Positions 1 through 7,044 of a stretch of 39,197 nt of DNA are shown piece by piece. The translations under genes and the position numbers were made by a program. The stretch is from assembly GCA_046533895.1 (NCBI GenBank), contig JAWDOK010000011.1, positions 1 through 39,197 on the forward strand. Reading direction: 5' to 3'. Within the stretch, counting starts at the first letter, position 1; each line of letters opens with the position of its first letter. This stretch comes from Acidianus hospitalis. Lineage in GTDB: Archaea; Thermoproteota; Thermoprotei_A; Sulfolobales; Sulfolobaceae. The notes beneath the pieces were generated by a model, which saw only the letters and a list, made by a program, of their open reading frames with translations, did no database searches and was not told the DNA's origin.

Positions 1-4
1 ATGG

Positions 5-17
5 AATTATTTATATC
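5..17 (+). promoter_or_regulatory. TATA element of the first PaREP1 gene
   Basis: The stretch ttatttatatc is centred about 28 bases before the ATG at 40. This is the usual Sulfolobales spacing for a transcript that begins at or just before the start codon. No Shine-Dalgarno sequence is seen in the short gap, which fits a leaderless message. Confidence 0.45.
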
Positions 18-39
18 TTGAGACATAAGAACTAAATTT

Positions 40-519
40 ATGGAAGAATTGCCTAAACCTTGGTTTAATATGCAAGATTATAAAAAAGCAAGATTACTAG
101 AGGCAAAATATGAAGCAGAAATTGCAAGGAGGTTTCTTGAAGAAGGACTTTTACGTAATGCAGCAGGAAAAGTTTACCAGGCTTGGAAGGCTTTAGTTGC
201 AGCATTTGCAACTGATTATAGAGATAAGCTAATGCAAAAATTCAAAGGAGAAGTTAAAATAAGAGGCAATAAGAAAGTGCAAAAAGCGGATTGGATTATT
301 GCTATAATGCCGAGCAGTCTTATAAAAGCTGTAGCACAAACAATAGGTGGAGATATTGATACTTATACAAACATTGCTTTACTACTTCATCAATACCAAT
401 ACAACGGTCCCGATTCTCAAGCAATATTAAGTCAGTATATTAATGATGAATCTGCCAAAGAAGATATTCTAAAACTGCTAGGGGTTATAGATAATATACT
501 GAGTAAGGTATTAAATTGA
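40..519 (+). CDS. PaREP1 family protein
   Basis: This 159-residue all-helical protein carries the signature of the PaREP1 family, an expanded family of crenarchaeal proteins of unknown biochemical role. The hallmark helices are seen as EAKYEAEIARRFLEEG (about residues 22-37) and RNAAGKVYQAWKALVAA (about 39-55), followed by the conserved HQYQYNGPD near residue 117. There is no signal peptide or membrane segment, so it should be cytoplasmic. A paralog about 60% identical by eye lies at 12442-12906 and also starts ELPKPWFN. Families of this kind have been linked to the HEPN fold, and a HEPN protein follows at 663, but no catalytic residue can be assigned here. The start is supported by a TATA element at the expected distance. 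The family call is firm; the function is unknown. Confidence 0.9.
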   Translation: MEELPKPWFNMQDYKKARLLEAKYEAEIARRFLEEGLLRNAAGKVYQAWKALVAAFATDYRDKLMQKFKGEVKIRGNKKVQKADWIIAIMPSSLIKAVAQTIGGDIDTYTNIALLLHQYQYNGPDSQAILSQYINDESAKEDILKLLGVIDNILSKVLN

Positions 520-524
520 TAACT

Positions 525-645
525 ACGAATTGAGATTCTTCGCCCGAACTATGCATTTAGCTCTTCTCCATTCGCCATTAAGCCAGGGTTCTCCGACTCA
601 AAGGTTCCTCCCGGTCATCATTGATAATAACGCTTTAAGCACTGA
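525..645. other. GC-richer intergenic segment, possible mobile-element relic
   Basis: The 140 bases between the PaREP1 and HEPN genes are clearly richer in G and C than their surroundings. On the minus strand one frame reads PGGTFESENPGLMANGEE and then stops, and another reads REEPLSRRTLA and stops. This resembles the Gly/Glu/Pro-rich extreme C-terminal tails of archaeal TnpB-type proteins, and the window holds two clearer tails of that kind (2344-2448 and 29865-30060). On the plus strand an open frame also crosses it but has no credible start. I cannot prove what it is. A decayed transposon end is my best guess and a structured RNA the alternative. Confidence 0.3.
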
Positions 646-662
646 AGGAGAATAAGGCGGTA

Positions 663-1034
663 ATGGATAAATTCTTAGAGTTCCTAGAAGCCTCAATTGA
701 GGAATTTAATAAGGGTAGATACAGGGTTTCATGCCTCTTATGCCAAGTATCTGCAGAGCTCCTAGTTAGGTCTATATTTGACGAGAGAGGACTTAAACAA
801 CCAATAGTACCTTCTCACGATATTAGAACTTTATTAGGAAGGCTTAACGACGAGAGCCTTTACGATTTCATAAAAGAAAATAGGAGAGAACTTGACGTTA
901 TAAGCAATTGTAGAAAGAATTCTCAGTATGGAGAAGTAAAGAAAGAGGAAGCTGAGGAATGCATAAAAATGGTTAAATTTCTTTTTGAAAAGTTAAAAGG
1001 AGTAATTGACTCCGATAGAATAAAATTCAGATGA
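663..1034 (+). CDS. HEPN domain-containing protein
   Basis: The 123 residues have the layout of a small HEPN (nucleotide-binding, four-helix) protein: an N-terminal helix with GRYRVSCLLCQVSAELLVRS (about residues 18-37), a middle His in SHDIRTLL (about 52-59), and a final helix after NSQYGE with EEAEECIKMVKFLFEKLK. HEPN proteins usually pair with a MNT nucleotidyltransferase as toxin-antitoxin or nucleotide-binding modules, but no MNT gene lies next to it. The RNase motif of toxic HEPN proteins (Arg, four to six residues, His) is not evident, because the late RKNSQYG segment lacks a His. It therefore may not be a nuclease. Several Cys residues near the start are unusual for the family. The domain call is good and the role is unknown. 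Confidence 0.75.
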   Translation: MDKFLEFLEASIEEFNKGRYRVSCLLCQVSAELLVRSIFDERGLKQPIVPSHDIRTLLGRLNDESLYDFIKENRRELDVISNCRKNSQYGEVKKEEAEECIKMVKFLFEKLKGVIDSDRIKFR

Positions 1035-1143
1035 GAGCAAAAATACTCACCTAAAAAGTATTAAGGCGAGAGCTGAAGAGTCACACCAGTTATTCTCACG
1101 ATACTAAGCTTTAAGTCTCATTTTCATGAAACAAAAGAAAAAG

Positions 1144-1150
1144 TTTAAAA
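1144..1150 (+). promoter_or_regulatory. TATA element of MFS gene at 1173
   Basis: The sequence tttaaaa, preceded by a purine-rich AAAG tract that could act as a BRE, is centred 26 bases before the ATG at 1173. This matches leaderless Sulfolobales promoters. Confidence 0.5.
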
Positions 1151-1172
1151 TGTATAAGCAGTACAAACATAC

Positions 1173-2306
1173 ATGCTTACAAAAAAGCAGTTAGCCCTAA
1201 TCTCCGTAGGTACGTCACTATCTTTCTGGGACATATTTAACGTACCTTACATAGAAAACGAGGCATCCGCACAACTAGGTTCTATTAACTCGACCTTAAT
1301 CCTATCCGCAGAAATGATAGGATATTTTACTGGAGGAGCAATAAACGGGTTAATAGCGTCAAGGTACGGAAGAAAAATGGGAATAATTCTTTCAATGCTA
1401 ATCATCTTCCTTGGTTCAACTATTGGATTTTTCTCAACGTCGTTCCTTCAGCTAGCTATAGCAGAATTCATCATAGGTTTCGGAATAGAAGGTGAGGTAG
1501 CGGTAGTCCCTGCCTACGTCTCTGAAATGTCTTCGGCAAATTCCAGAGGAAGGGCAGTAGGTTTCACCACCCTTGGAGGGTTCTTAATGAGCCTCGTTGT
1601 AGGACCAGTAGCAGTAATTGCTGGAAATGACTGGAGAACACTCTTCTTACCTTCTTTAATAATCTCAGCCTTCGCACTCATTTTCAGAATTACACTTCCG
1701 GAATCAAAAATGTGGGAAGAGAAAAGGAGAGAGAAGATGGTCTGGGATAATACCGTCCTCCTCTTCCTAGCAATATGGTTTACAAGCTATTTTGCAGGCT
1801 ACTCGCTCTTCAGCACTCCAGTCTTCTCATTACTTTCTAACAAGGGGTTTTCAAACACTTCCCTCTATTTCACTTACATACTTTACGGAGATCCAATAGG
1901 AGTAACTTTAGCTTCCATATTAAACGATAAGTTGGAAAGGAAGTTCTCCTCCTCAGCTTCTAACTTATTAAGCGGAATAGCAATAATTTCAATGCCCCTA
2001 CTCGGAGGGATATCACTTTTGATTGCAGGGTTTATAGCCATGTTCTTCCAAGGTTTTAAGTTCCCAACAATGTATGCTTATACTGCAGAAAACCTCGGTA
2101 CTAAAATCAGATCGCTAGGCTACGGAATAGCCGACGGAATAGGACACTTAGGAGGAGCTGTAGGGCCAATATTGTTTACGTTGACTTACGGGTACAACGC
2201 AGGTTATTCATTTTTACTTATAGGAATTGTTTCAATGATTTCAGGGGTAATGTTATTGAAAGGTGCAAGAGTGAAAGGAAAGAGCCTTGAAGAAATTAAA
2301 GGATAA
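1173..2306 (+). CDS. MFS transporter, sugar/metabolite porter type
   Basis: This 377-residue integral membrane protein has about 11-12 hydrophobic segments. MFS motif A between helices 2 and 3 is seen as GLIASRYGRKMG (residues 59-70). The GIEGEV segment (104-109) and the following SRGRAVG fit helix 4 and the loop after it, and the LPESKMW stretch after helix 6 is the usual PES-type motif. It should move a small organic solute with protons across the cytoplasmic membrane, but the substrate cannot be read from the sequence. It is slightly shorter than most 12-helix porters (about 400-450). The transporter at 7045 shares the GIEGEV signature, so the two are likely members of one expanded Sulfolobales subfamily. 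The gene has its own promoter. Confidence 0.85.
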   Translation: MLTKKQLALISVGTSLSFWDIFNVPYIENEASAQLGSINSTLILSAEMIGYFTGGAINGLIASRYGRKMGIILSMLIIFLGSTIGFFSTSFLQLAIAEFIIGFGIEGEVAVVPAYVSEMSSANSRGRAVGFTTLGGFLMSLVVGPVAVIAGNDWRTLFLPSLIISAFALIFRITLPESKMWEEKRREKMVWDNTVLLFLAIWFTSYFAGYSLFSTPVFSLLSNKGFSNTSLYFTYILYGDPIGVTLASILNDKLERKFSSSASNLLSGIAIISMPLLGGISLLIAGFIAMFFQGFKFPTMYAYTAENLGTKIRSLGYGIADGIGHLGGAVGPILFTLTYGYNAGYSFLLIGIVSMISGVMLLKGARVKGKSLEEIKG

Positions 2307-2343
2307 ATAAAGTGCACATTCCTTTTATTTTACCTGAGAAAAT

Positions 2344-2448
2344 TTAATCATCATCCCAGATAGGAACTTCATAGGGTTCCATAACAAACCCTCGGGCTTC
2401 AACAGAGTTACCTGCACATCTTGAGGTATATGTTGAGAGATGTGTTCA
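2344..2448 (-). pseudogene. Relic of an IS200/IS605-type tnpB 3' end
   Basis: Read on the minus strand, about 34 codons stay open and end at a TAA at 2344-2346. The peptide includes STYTSRCAGNSVEARGF and ends in PIWDDD. The RCAG plus NSVEA-RG pattern matches the Cys-Ala-Gly and VEA tail typical of archaeal TnpB proteins. The relic at 29865-30060 has RCAG and DSVEAQG in the same order. At DNA level the two share a block of about 23 bases around cttcaacagag with two mismatches (2388-2410 here). No upstream tnpB catalytic region remains, because the pilin-like gene begins 9 bases further on. I infer the remains of an insertion element. The assignment rests on the tail motif and on the second copy. 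Confidence 0.5.
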
Positions 2449-2456
2449 ATTGCATA

Positions 2457-2834
2457 TTAGCAATAATATTTAGCATTAACAATAACGGATTTCCCGTTAC
2501 ATAAAACCAAAGTAAAGGAATATACTTCGCACTTTGAAGGAGAAAACCCTGAAGGGAGAGTTAAAGAAACATTATTTAATCCCGGCTTCAAACAAACTTT
2601 TTCAGCCTCACAGTAACCTTCTACTAGAAGTTTAACTATTTTTATTTGCGAATTAGTTTGAAGAAAAACGTAAAGTTGACCGTCTTTGATTATACCTGGG
2701 AAAGCTTGAGTAACTATTACGCTCTGATTCTGTGCTCCTAACATTGAATAGGCATAAAATACTACAACTAGTGAAGCGAATACAGTTGCGACCAGAATAA
2801 TAAGTGTTGTAAAAGAACTCCACATTCCTTTCAT
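2457..2834 (-). CDS. Type IV pilin-like secreted protein
   Basis: This 125-residue protein starts with a very short charged end (MKG) followed by a long hydrophobic helix of about 28 residues, and then a beta-rich domain with five Cys. The archaeal prepilin peptidase cuts after Lys-Gly, so MKG may be a minimal class III leader. The mature domain is homologous to that of the divergent gene at 3074. Both show the order DG-L, a SNTQ or TNSQ turn, IVK, a first Cys, a second Cys followed by PG, TLP, LVL-NG, and a final Cys. The last Cys is the C-terminal residue. It is likely a surface filament subunit or minor pilin stabilised by disulfides. A TATA element sits 27 bases upstream of the start. A plain signal anchor is the alternative. 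Confidence 0.6.
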   Translation of the reverse strand: MKGMWSSFTTLIILVATVFASLVVVFYAYSMLGAQNQSVIVTQAFPGIIKDGQLYVFLQTNSQIKIVKLLVEGYCEAEKVCLKPGLNNVSLTLPSGFSPSKCEVYSFTLVLCNGKSVIVNAKYYC

Positions 2835-2857
2835 TAAAAGGAAGTAGGTAGATTTTC

Positions 2858-2865
2858 TATATAAG
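2858..2865 (-). promoter_or_regulatory. TATA element of the minus-strand pilin-like gene
   Basis: On the minus strand cttatatag is centred about 27 bases before the ATG at 2834, and the gap has no ribosome-binding site. This supports a leaderless or near-leaderless transcript. Confidence 0.5.
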
Positions 2866-3073
2866 TCTTTCTAGTCTAAGAATGGAACTAAATATACAAA
2901 AAAGGTGGAAAGACTCACCCTTCCAAGGAAGTCAGAATAGTAGCTAACATAATATTTCTTTTTTTAATAATAAAAATAATAAGATTGAAACATAAAATAG
3001 TGTATTACGACCGAGGTTAAATAGTTTCAGCATAGTCTCTCTTAGACATTTAACTAAAGATTCTTGAAGAAGC

Positions 3074-3472
3074 ATGATAGTTCAAAAGGCTAAGAAAAAC
3101 AAAAAAGGATTATCAGGAGCAATAACAGCTCTAATTCTAGTAATTGCTTCAGTAATAACAACTCTCGTCGTAATATTCTTCGCCTTCGGATATTTAGGAG
3201 CATTTTCATCATCTCCAACAGTAACACAAATAGGAATAGGAAAAATATATGACGGAAAGCTCCATATTACATTATCGTCTAATACTCAAACTGAGATTGT
3301 AAAAGAAGAAGTTGGATCAGAATGTGTTAGTGATGTATATACTATATGTCCAGGAACACACCAATACCAAATTACCCTTCCTGATATAAATTATGCAAAA
3401 GGTCAGACATATACCATAGACTTAGTATTATCTAACGGGGGAGTAGTAACTGTAAGCGCAATAGCATGCTGA
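3074..3472 (+). CDS. Archaeal type IV pilin with class III signal peptide
   Basis: This 132-residue protein begins with a basic leader, MIVQKAKKNKKG, then LSGAITALILVIAS and a hydrophobic helix running to about residue 42. That is the arrangement cut by the archaeal prepilin peptidase PibD, probably after Gly12. The hydrophobic helix would form the filament core. The rest is a compact beta domain with four Cys near residues 77, 86 and at the end, which could form disulfides outside the cell. It is homologous to the divergent gene ending at 2834. The genes downstream (a secreted protein and two membrane glycosyltransferases) suggest a surface filament and glycosylation locus. Whether it belongs to adhesive (Aap) or UV-inducible (Ups) pili cannot be settled here. 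The assembly ATPase and platform genes are not in the window. Confidence 0.72.
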   Translation: MIVQKAKKNKKGLSGAITALILVIASVITTLVVIFFAFGYLGAFSSSPTVTQIGIGKIYDGKLHITLSSNTQTEIVKEEVGSECVSDVYTICPGTHQYQITLPDINYAKGQTYTIDLVLSNGGVVTVSAIAC

Positions 3473-3523
3473 TGCAATATATGCAAATTAAAATAAATCA
3501 TAGTAGAATTAAAGGGAGATAAT

Positions 3524-4246
3524 GTGATAAAATTTTTTATTTTAATTATTTTATTTTTCATTTTTACTTTTCCATTATATACTACTGGAAATATTAATGA
3601 GACAAAATTATTTAAATGTGCGTTTTTAGTATACAATGATACAGTATTTACTTACTTCCATAACAAAGTCTTTATTAACAAAATAATACTTATACAGAGA
3701 GTGATATGTATTTTTTACAACGGCAGTATTCTTTTAAATGATACAGTAGTGGCATTTAATGAGTCTTCATATTTCTGTCCTTCCCTATCAATTCAAAATT
3801 CCTCCCATCCTTTAGGAATGTTTTGTATCAGCCCGAATTTATTGGAAAAATATAAGCTGTAATAACCTTTTTTTAATGGAACTACAACTAGTGGATTGTA
3901 TATTTATTATCGTTGTACACAGTTTCTTGGAGCAAAAAATAAGTTAACATTATATTTTAACTCATCTGGAATAACTATAAGCGGTATTGACGTCCAATGC
4001 GAATGTGGAATTAATGAAAGTATTGCCTACTATAAGCTTTGGAGAACAAATATAATTGCTAATGAAAGTTTACCAAGTTTTCCGGGCTATACTTTAGCAA
4101 GCAAACTTACTTATAACTTCTCTTCCGCTTTTCAGAGATAAGCAGAACTGAGTGGAATATCATCCCTGGGGCTTTCTATAATTATAATAATATTAGTCTT
4201 TAGACCTAAAACAAAGTGTGATAGTAATGGAAAGAGGGCACTATAA
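3524..4246 (+). pseudogene. Decayed gene for a secreted, C-terminally anchored protein
   Basis: A single reading frame runs for 241 codons but is crossed by stop codons: a double TAA at 3860-3865 and a TAA at 4139-4141. Piece one (3524-3862) starts MIKFFILIILFFIFTFPLY, a clear signal peptide, and is rich in N-glycosylation sequons and Cys. Piece two (about 3866-4138) continues with FNGTTTSG and more sequons and Cys; a TTG at 3896 is its only candidate start. Piece three (4142-4246) carries GLSIIIIILVF, a C-terminal membrane anchor, followed by basic residues. Because all pieces share one frame and together form a sensible extracellular protein with signal and anchor, I read this as one gene broken by nonsense mutations. 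The alternative is that 3524-3862 is a short functional secreted protein. I do not recognise the family. Confidence 0.6.
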
Positions 4247-5242
4247 CTCGGTTTTAATTCCACTTTTATTATGTATATCTCTAAAAATAGCAATTTTTAA
4301 TAGTATCTTATAGGTTCTTTGGCAATCTTTTTTATACAAAATGGCAACAAATTGGGATGCTTTAGACTATTTATGGATAGCGCAATATGGATACATTAAC
4401 AAGTTCCTTTACGCTTTTTCTCCTCTTTTTCCATTTCTTATAAGAGGATTAACATTCTTGACTAGCTCGTACCCTCTTTCCAGTTCTATAATTACAAATA
4501 TTTTTGGTTATATTTTTGTATTTCTAGCATACAAGTACTATGGGTTTAAAGGTTCATTAGTACTATCAACCTTCCCTGTATCCGTTCTGTATTCAACTAT
4601 TCCTTACTCAGACGATATTGCGTTAACTTTTCTCATACTTCCACTTAATCTAGAAGGTTGGCTTTCTGCCCTTTCTTTAGCAGGTGCAATAGCTACTTTC
4701 TATAATTTGGCTTATACACTACCTTCATTTCTTTTAAAGTATAGGAGGAAAATTTGGTACTTTATTCCTCCACTAGTTGTAGGAGGTATAATTCTTAATG
4801 CGTTCTGGATCTTTACGGGGAGCCCGTTAACTTTCTTTTCAGCCGATAATGAGTATTGGTATGCTTACTTTACTACACCGTGGTGCCAAGCAGAATGGAT
4901 ATTAAATTGTTATGATCATTTTATTAGTACCTTCTTTGCTCCATGTTTTCATTTATCTCCGTTAATTTACCTATTGAGGAATTACGCATTTCTAGCCTTC
5001 TATATTACGGGAACTATACTCTTTTACAAGAAATATAAGAACGTGTTTCTAACTCTCTTTCATTAAGTATAATATTACCTCTCTTTTTTATTCACGGTTG
5101 GCCTTCGATATCCTTACCACGTTTATTACTGCCCGCATTTCCTTCCTTGCTTGGATATGTCGACATAATATTTAAGAGGAATGCATATACACTCATTTAT
5201 ATAATCATTTCCTTCTTTCTCACTTTCTTCTTTACGGAATGA
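4227..5242 (+). pseudogene. Decayed PIG-V/GPI18-like membrane mannosyltransferase
   Basis: The frame opens with an ATG at 4227 and a membrane helix (VLIPLLLCISLKIAIF), meets a TAG at 4311-4313, and continues in frame through LWQSFLYKMATNWDALDYLW. The pattern WDAxxYLxIAxxGY followed by FSPLFPFL is the luminal-loop signature of PIG-V-type GT-C mannosyltransferases. The frame at 4341 ends at 5066, but from about 5037 the other frame carries the expected C-terminus with SISLPRLLLPAFPSLLGY, ending at 5242. A one-base indel between about 5037 and 5064 therefore separates the halves. The family normally uses a polyprenyl-phosphate sugar donor on the outer face. The start overlaps the end of the preceding frame by 20 bases, as in an operon. 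The longest intact stretch is 4341-5066 (241 residues). Confidence 0.65.
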
Positions 5243-5266
5243 CAAGTCTTGGCATTTTTCGCATAA

Positions 5267-5273
5267 TTTTATA
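5267..5273 (+). promoter_or_regulatory. TATA element upstream of the GT-C gene
   Basis: The sequence ttttata is centred about 28 bases before the second in-frame ATG (5298) but only about 16 before the first (5286). The spacing favours translation from 5298 on a leaderless message. Confidence 0.4.
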
Positions 5274-5285
5274 TTTTCAAGACTA

Positions 5286-6986
5286 ATGACACCTTTGATG
5301 GATAGGAATAAAGCATTGGCAGTGAATTTTTCTCAGTTTTTATTCGCAATTTCCATGTTTCTACTAATAGCTCCTAATTACAATAATTTGTTATTCATTG
5401 CTCTTGACGTGTTATCAATATTTTTCTCAGGTCTCATGCTATTTACTAGTGTGCACATTCACGATAAATACTTCCTTATCATTATTTATACAGAGGCTAT
5501 TGTTGTAGGATTACTCTATTATTTCACACAAGGAGTTAGCATTTACGTTTTCATCATTTATTTATTACTAGTAACCGTAGGTATTAAATACAATTTTCTA
5601 GCTGAGGCAATGCTTGTAAATTTTCTAATCTTAACTCTCTCTACCCTTGCTGTCTCTCCTAATTTTGGAACTGACGGAATAATGCTTAGTTACTATGCTG
5701 CTTACCTATTTTTGCACGGAGAAAATCCTTATAACCCTGCACTTACTGCCAATATTTACAGCGTTTTCCATTTGTGCAAATTTATACCAATTTGGGGTAC
5801 TCCTCTTTCCACTGGAGGTGTAGTTACTAGGTACGATTACCCTGCGTTACAAATGCTTATACTTATTCCATCAGTAATCTTCAACATAAACCCCAATTTC
5901 ATTACTGTGGCTTTCTACTTTTTAGTAGTCTTTCTACTATATGCAAAGTTAAGGAGAGTTGACAAATTCCTTTTTTTATCTTTTTTACTCCCCTACTTAT
6001 TTAACATCAATTATCGTGACTTCTCTGCAGGAGGAGTTACTACTCTCGATTGGGTTTTCTTTGTTTTACTTTCTCTATTTTCCAAAGACGTGAAAGCCAA
6101 AGGTGTATTTTACGGCTTAGCTTTATCGCTGAAGCAGACTCCTTTTGCCCTTCTTCCGTTTTATTTAATTTCAATATATAAGGAAGAGGGAAAGAGATCC
6201 TTACTGAAGTTTATAATTTACACTGCTATCTCTTTCCTGGCGATTAACGGGTATTTTATTTTCCTTTCTCCGGAATACTATTTTCAAGGGGTTCTTTATC
6301 CAATAGTAGCTCCGCTAATAGGTATAAGTATGAGCTTGTCGATGATAGCTATTGCTGGATTTTTTTACATTTATCCTCTATTTTTTACTTTGGCAATAGT
6401 AATAGTTATGCTCACTGAGGTTTACTTTTTCTGGAAATATTACGATAATTTTAAGGATTCTTGGGTTTTCTTTCCGTATTTTATCTTCTTCGTTAACTAT
6501 AGAGCCTTATGGAATTATTTTATTTCCTGGCCTATACTCGGATACGCGTTACCAAATGGAGAGAGAAAAAGAATAAATGCAATCAACTTTAAACCTTTAG
6601 CTATACCAGTACTTTTATTGATTAGTCTAGGAATTTTCTTTCATTTTGCATATACTCCCTACTATACATCAATTAACGTGAAGGTTCTTCACATTTGTGA
6701 AAAAGACGGAGAAATTTACGGATTTTTACTCAACGTAAGTTACTGCCCTAAATCCCCTTCTTTGCCTAATTGCATAAAACCTTATTTTAGGATATTTCCT
6801 GATGCCCCATCTATTTCGGCAAATGGTTATATTTTCAGCTCTAATGCAACTGTTCTGAAGAAGGATTCTTGGGAAATCGTTAAGTTATATCCTCCCTACG
6901 AGGGCTATTATGTACCGGCAGTCCCGCTAGAAGTGGAGGCGTATTACTGGAATTTAATAGGAATAACTTCAGTTGAGAAAGCTTGA
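5286..6986 (+). CDS. GT-C type membrane glycosyltransferase (DUF2029/GT87-like)
   Basis: This 566-residue polytopic protein has about 11 membrane helices and a C-terminal extracellular domain of about 75 residues. Its long first loop holds FGTDGIMLSYYAAYLFLHGENPYNP-type sequence, with the acidic Asp130 and GENPYNP (145-151). An Asp in the first loop plus a G-x-NPY motif is characteristic of GT-C enzymes that use polyprenyl-phosphate sugars. It probably adds a sugar, perhaps mannose, to surface glycans or glycoproteins such as the nearby sequon-rich proteins and pilins. The C-terminal domain carries several Cys. Translation may begin at codon 5 (ATG 5298), which matches the TATA spacing better. 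The donor and acceptor cannot be told from sequence. Unlike its upstream neighbour it is intact. Confidence 0.7.
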   Translation: MTPLMDRNKALAVNFSQFLFAISMFLLIAPNYNNLLFIALDVLSIFFSGLMLFTSVHIHDKYFLIIIYTEAIVVGLLYYFTQGVSIYVFIIYLLLVTVGIKYNFLAEAMLVNFLILTLSTLAVSPNFGTDGIMLSYYAAYLFLHGENPYNPALTANIYSVFHLCKFIPIWGTPLSTGGVVTRYDYPALQMLILIPSVIFNINPNFITVAFYFLVVFLLYAKLRRVDKFLFLSFLLPYLFNINYRDFSAGGVTTLDWVFFVLLSLFSKDVKAKGVFYGLALSLKQTPFALLPFYLISIYKEEGKRSLLKFIIYTAISFLAINGYFIFLSPEYYFQGVLYPIVAPLIGISMSLSMIAIAGFFYIYPLFFTLAIVIVMLTEVYFFWKYYDNFKDSWVFFPYFIFFVNYRALWNYFISWPILGYALPNGERKRINAINFKPLAIPVLLLISLGIFFHFAYTPYYTSINVKVLHICEKDGEIYGFLLNVSYCPKSPSLPNCIKPYFRIFPDAPSISANGYIFSSNATVLKKDSWEIVKLYPPYEGYYVPAVPLEVEAYYWNLIGITSVEKA

Positions 6987-7012
6987 CAGCTCTTTATTTA
7001 ATCATTATAACT

Positions 7013-7021
7013 AAATTTATA
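7013..7021 (+). promoter_or_regulatory. TATA element of MFS gene at 7045
   Basis: The sequence atttataag lies about 28 bases before the ATG at 7045, in the 58-base gap after the glycosyltransferase stop codon. Confidence 0.5.
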
Positions 7022-7044
7022 AGTTACTTTAATGAAATGATCTT

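Noticed and set aside
525..645. C/D box guide RNA on the minus strand
   Set aside because: The word atgatga (C box) is present, but no CTGA D box at the right distance follows, so the pattern is incomplete.
4311..4313. TAG as a pyrrolysine codon in the glycosyltransferase
   Set aside because: Pyrrolysine is not known in Sulfolobales, and the gene also has a frameshift further on, so nonsense decay is the simpler reading.
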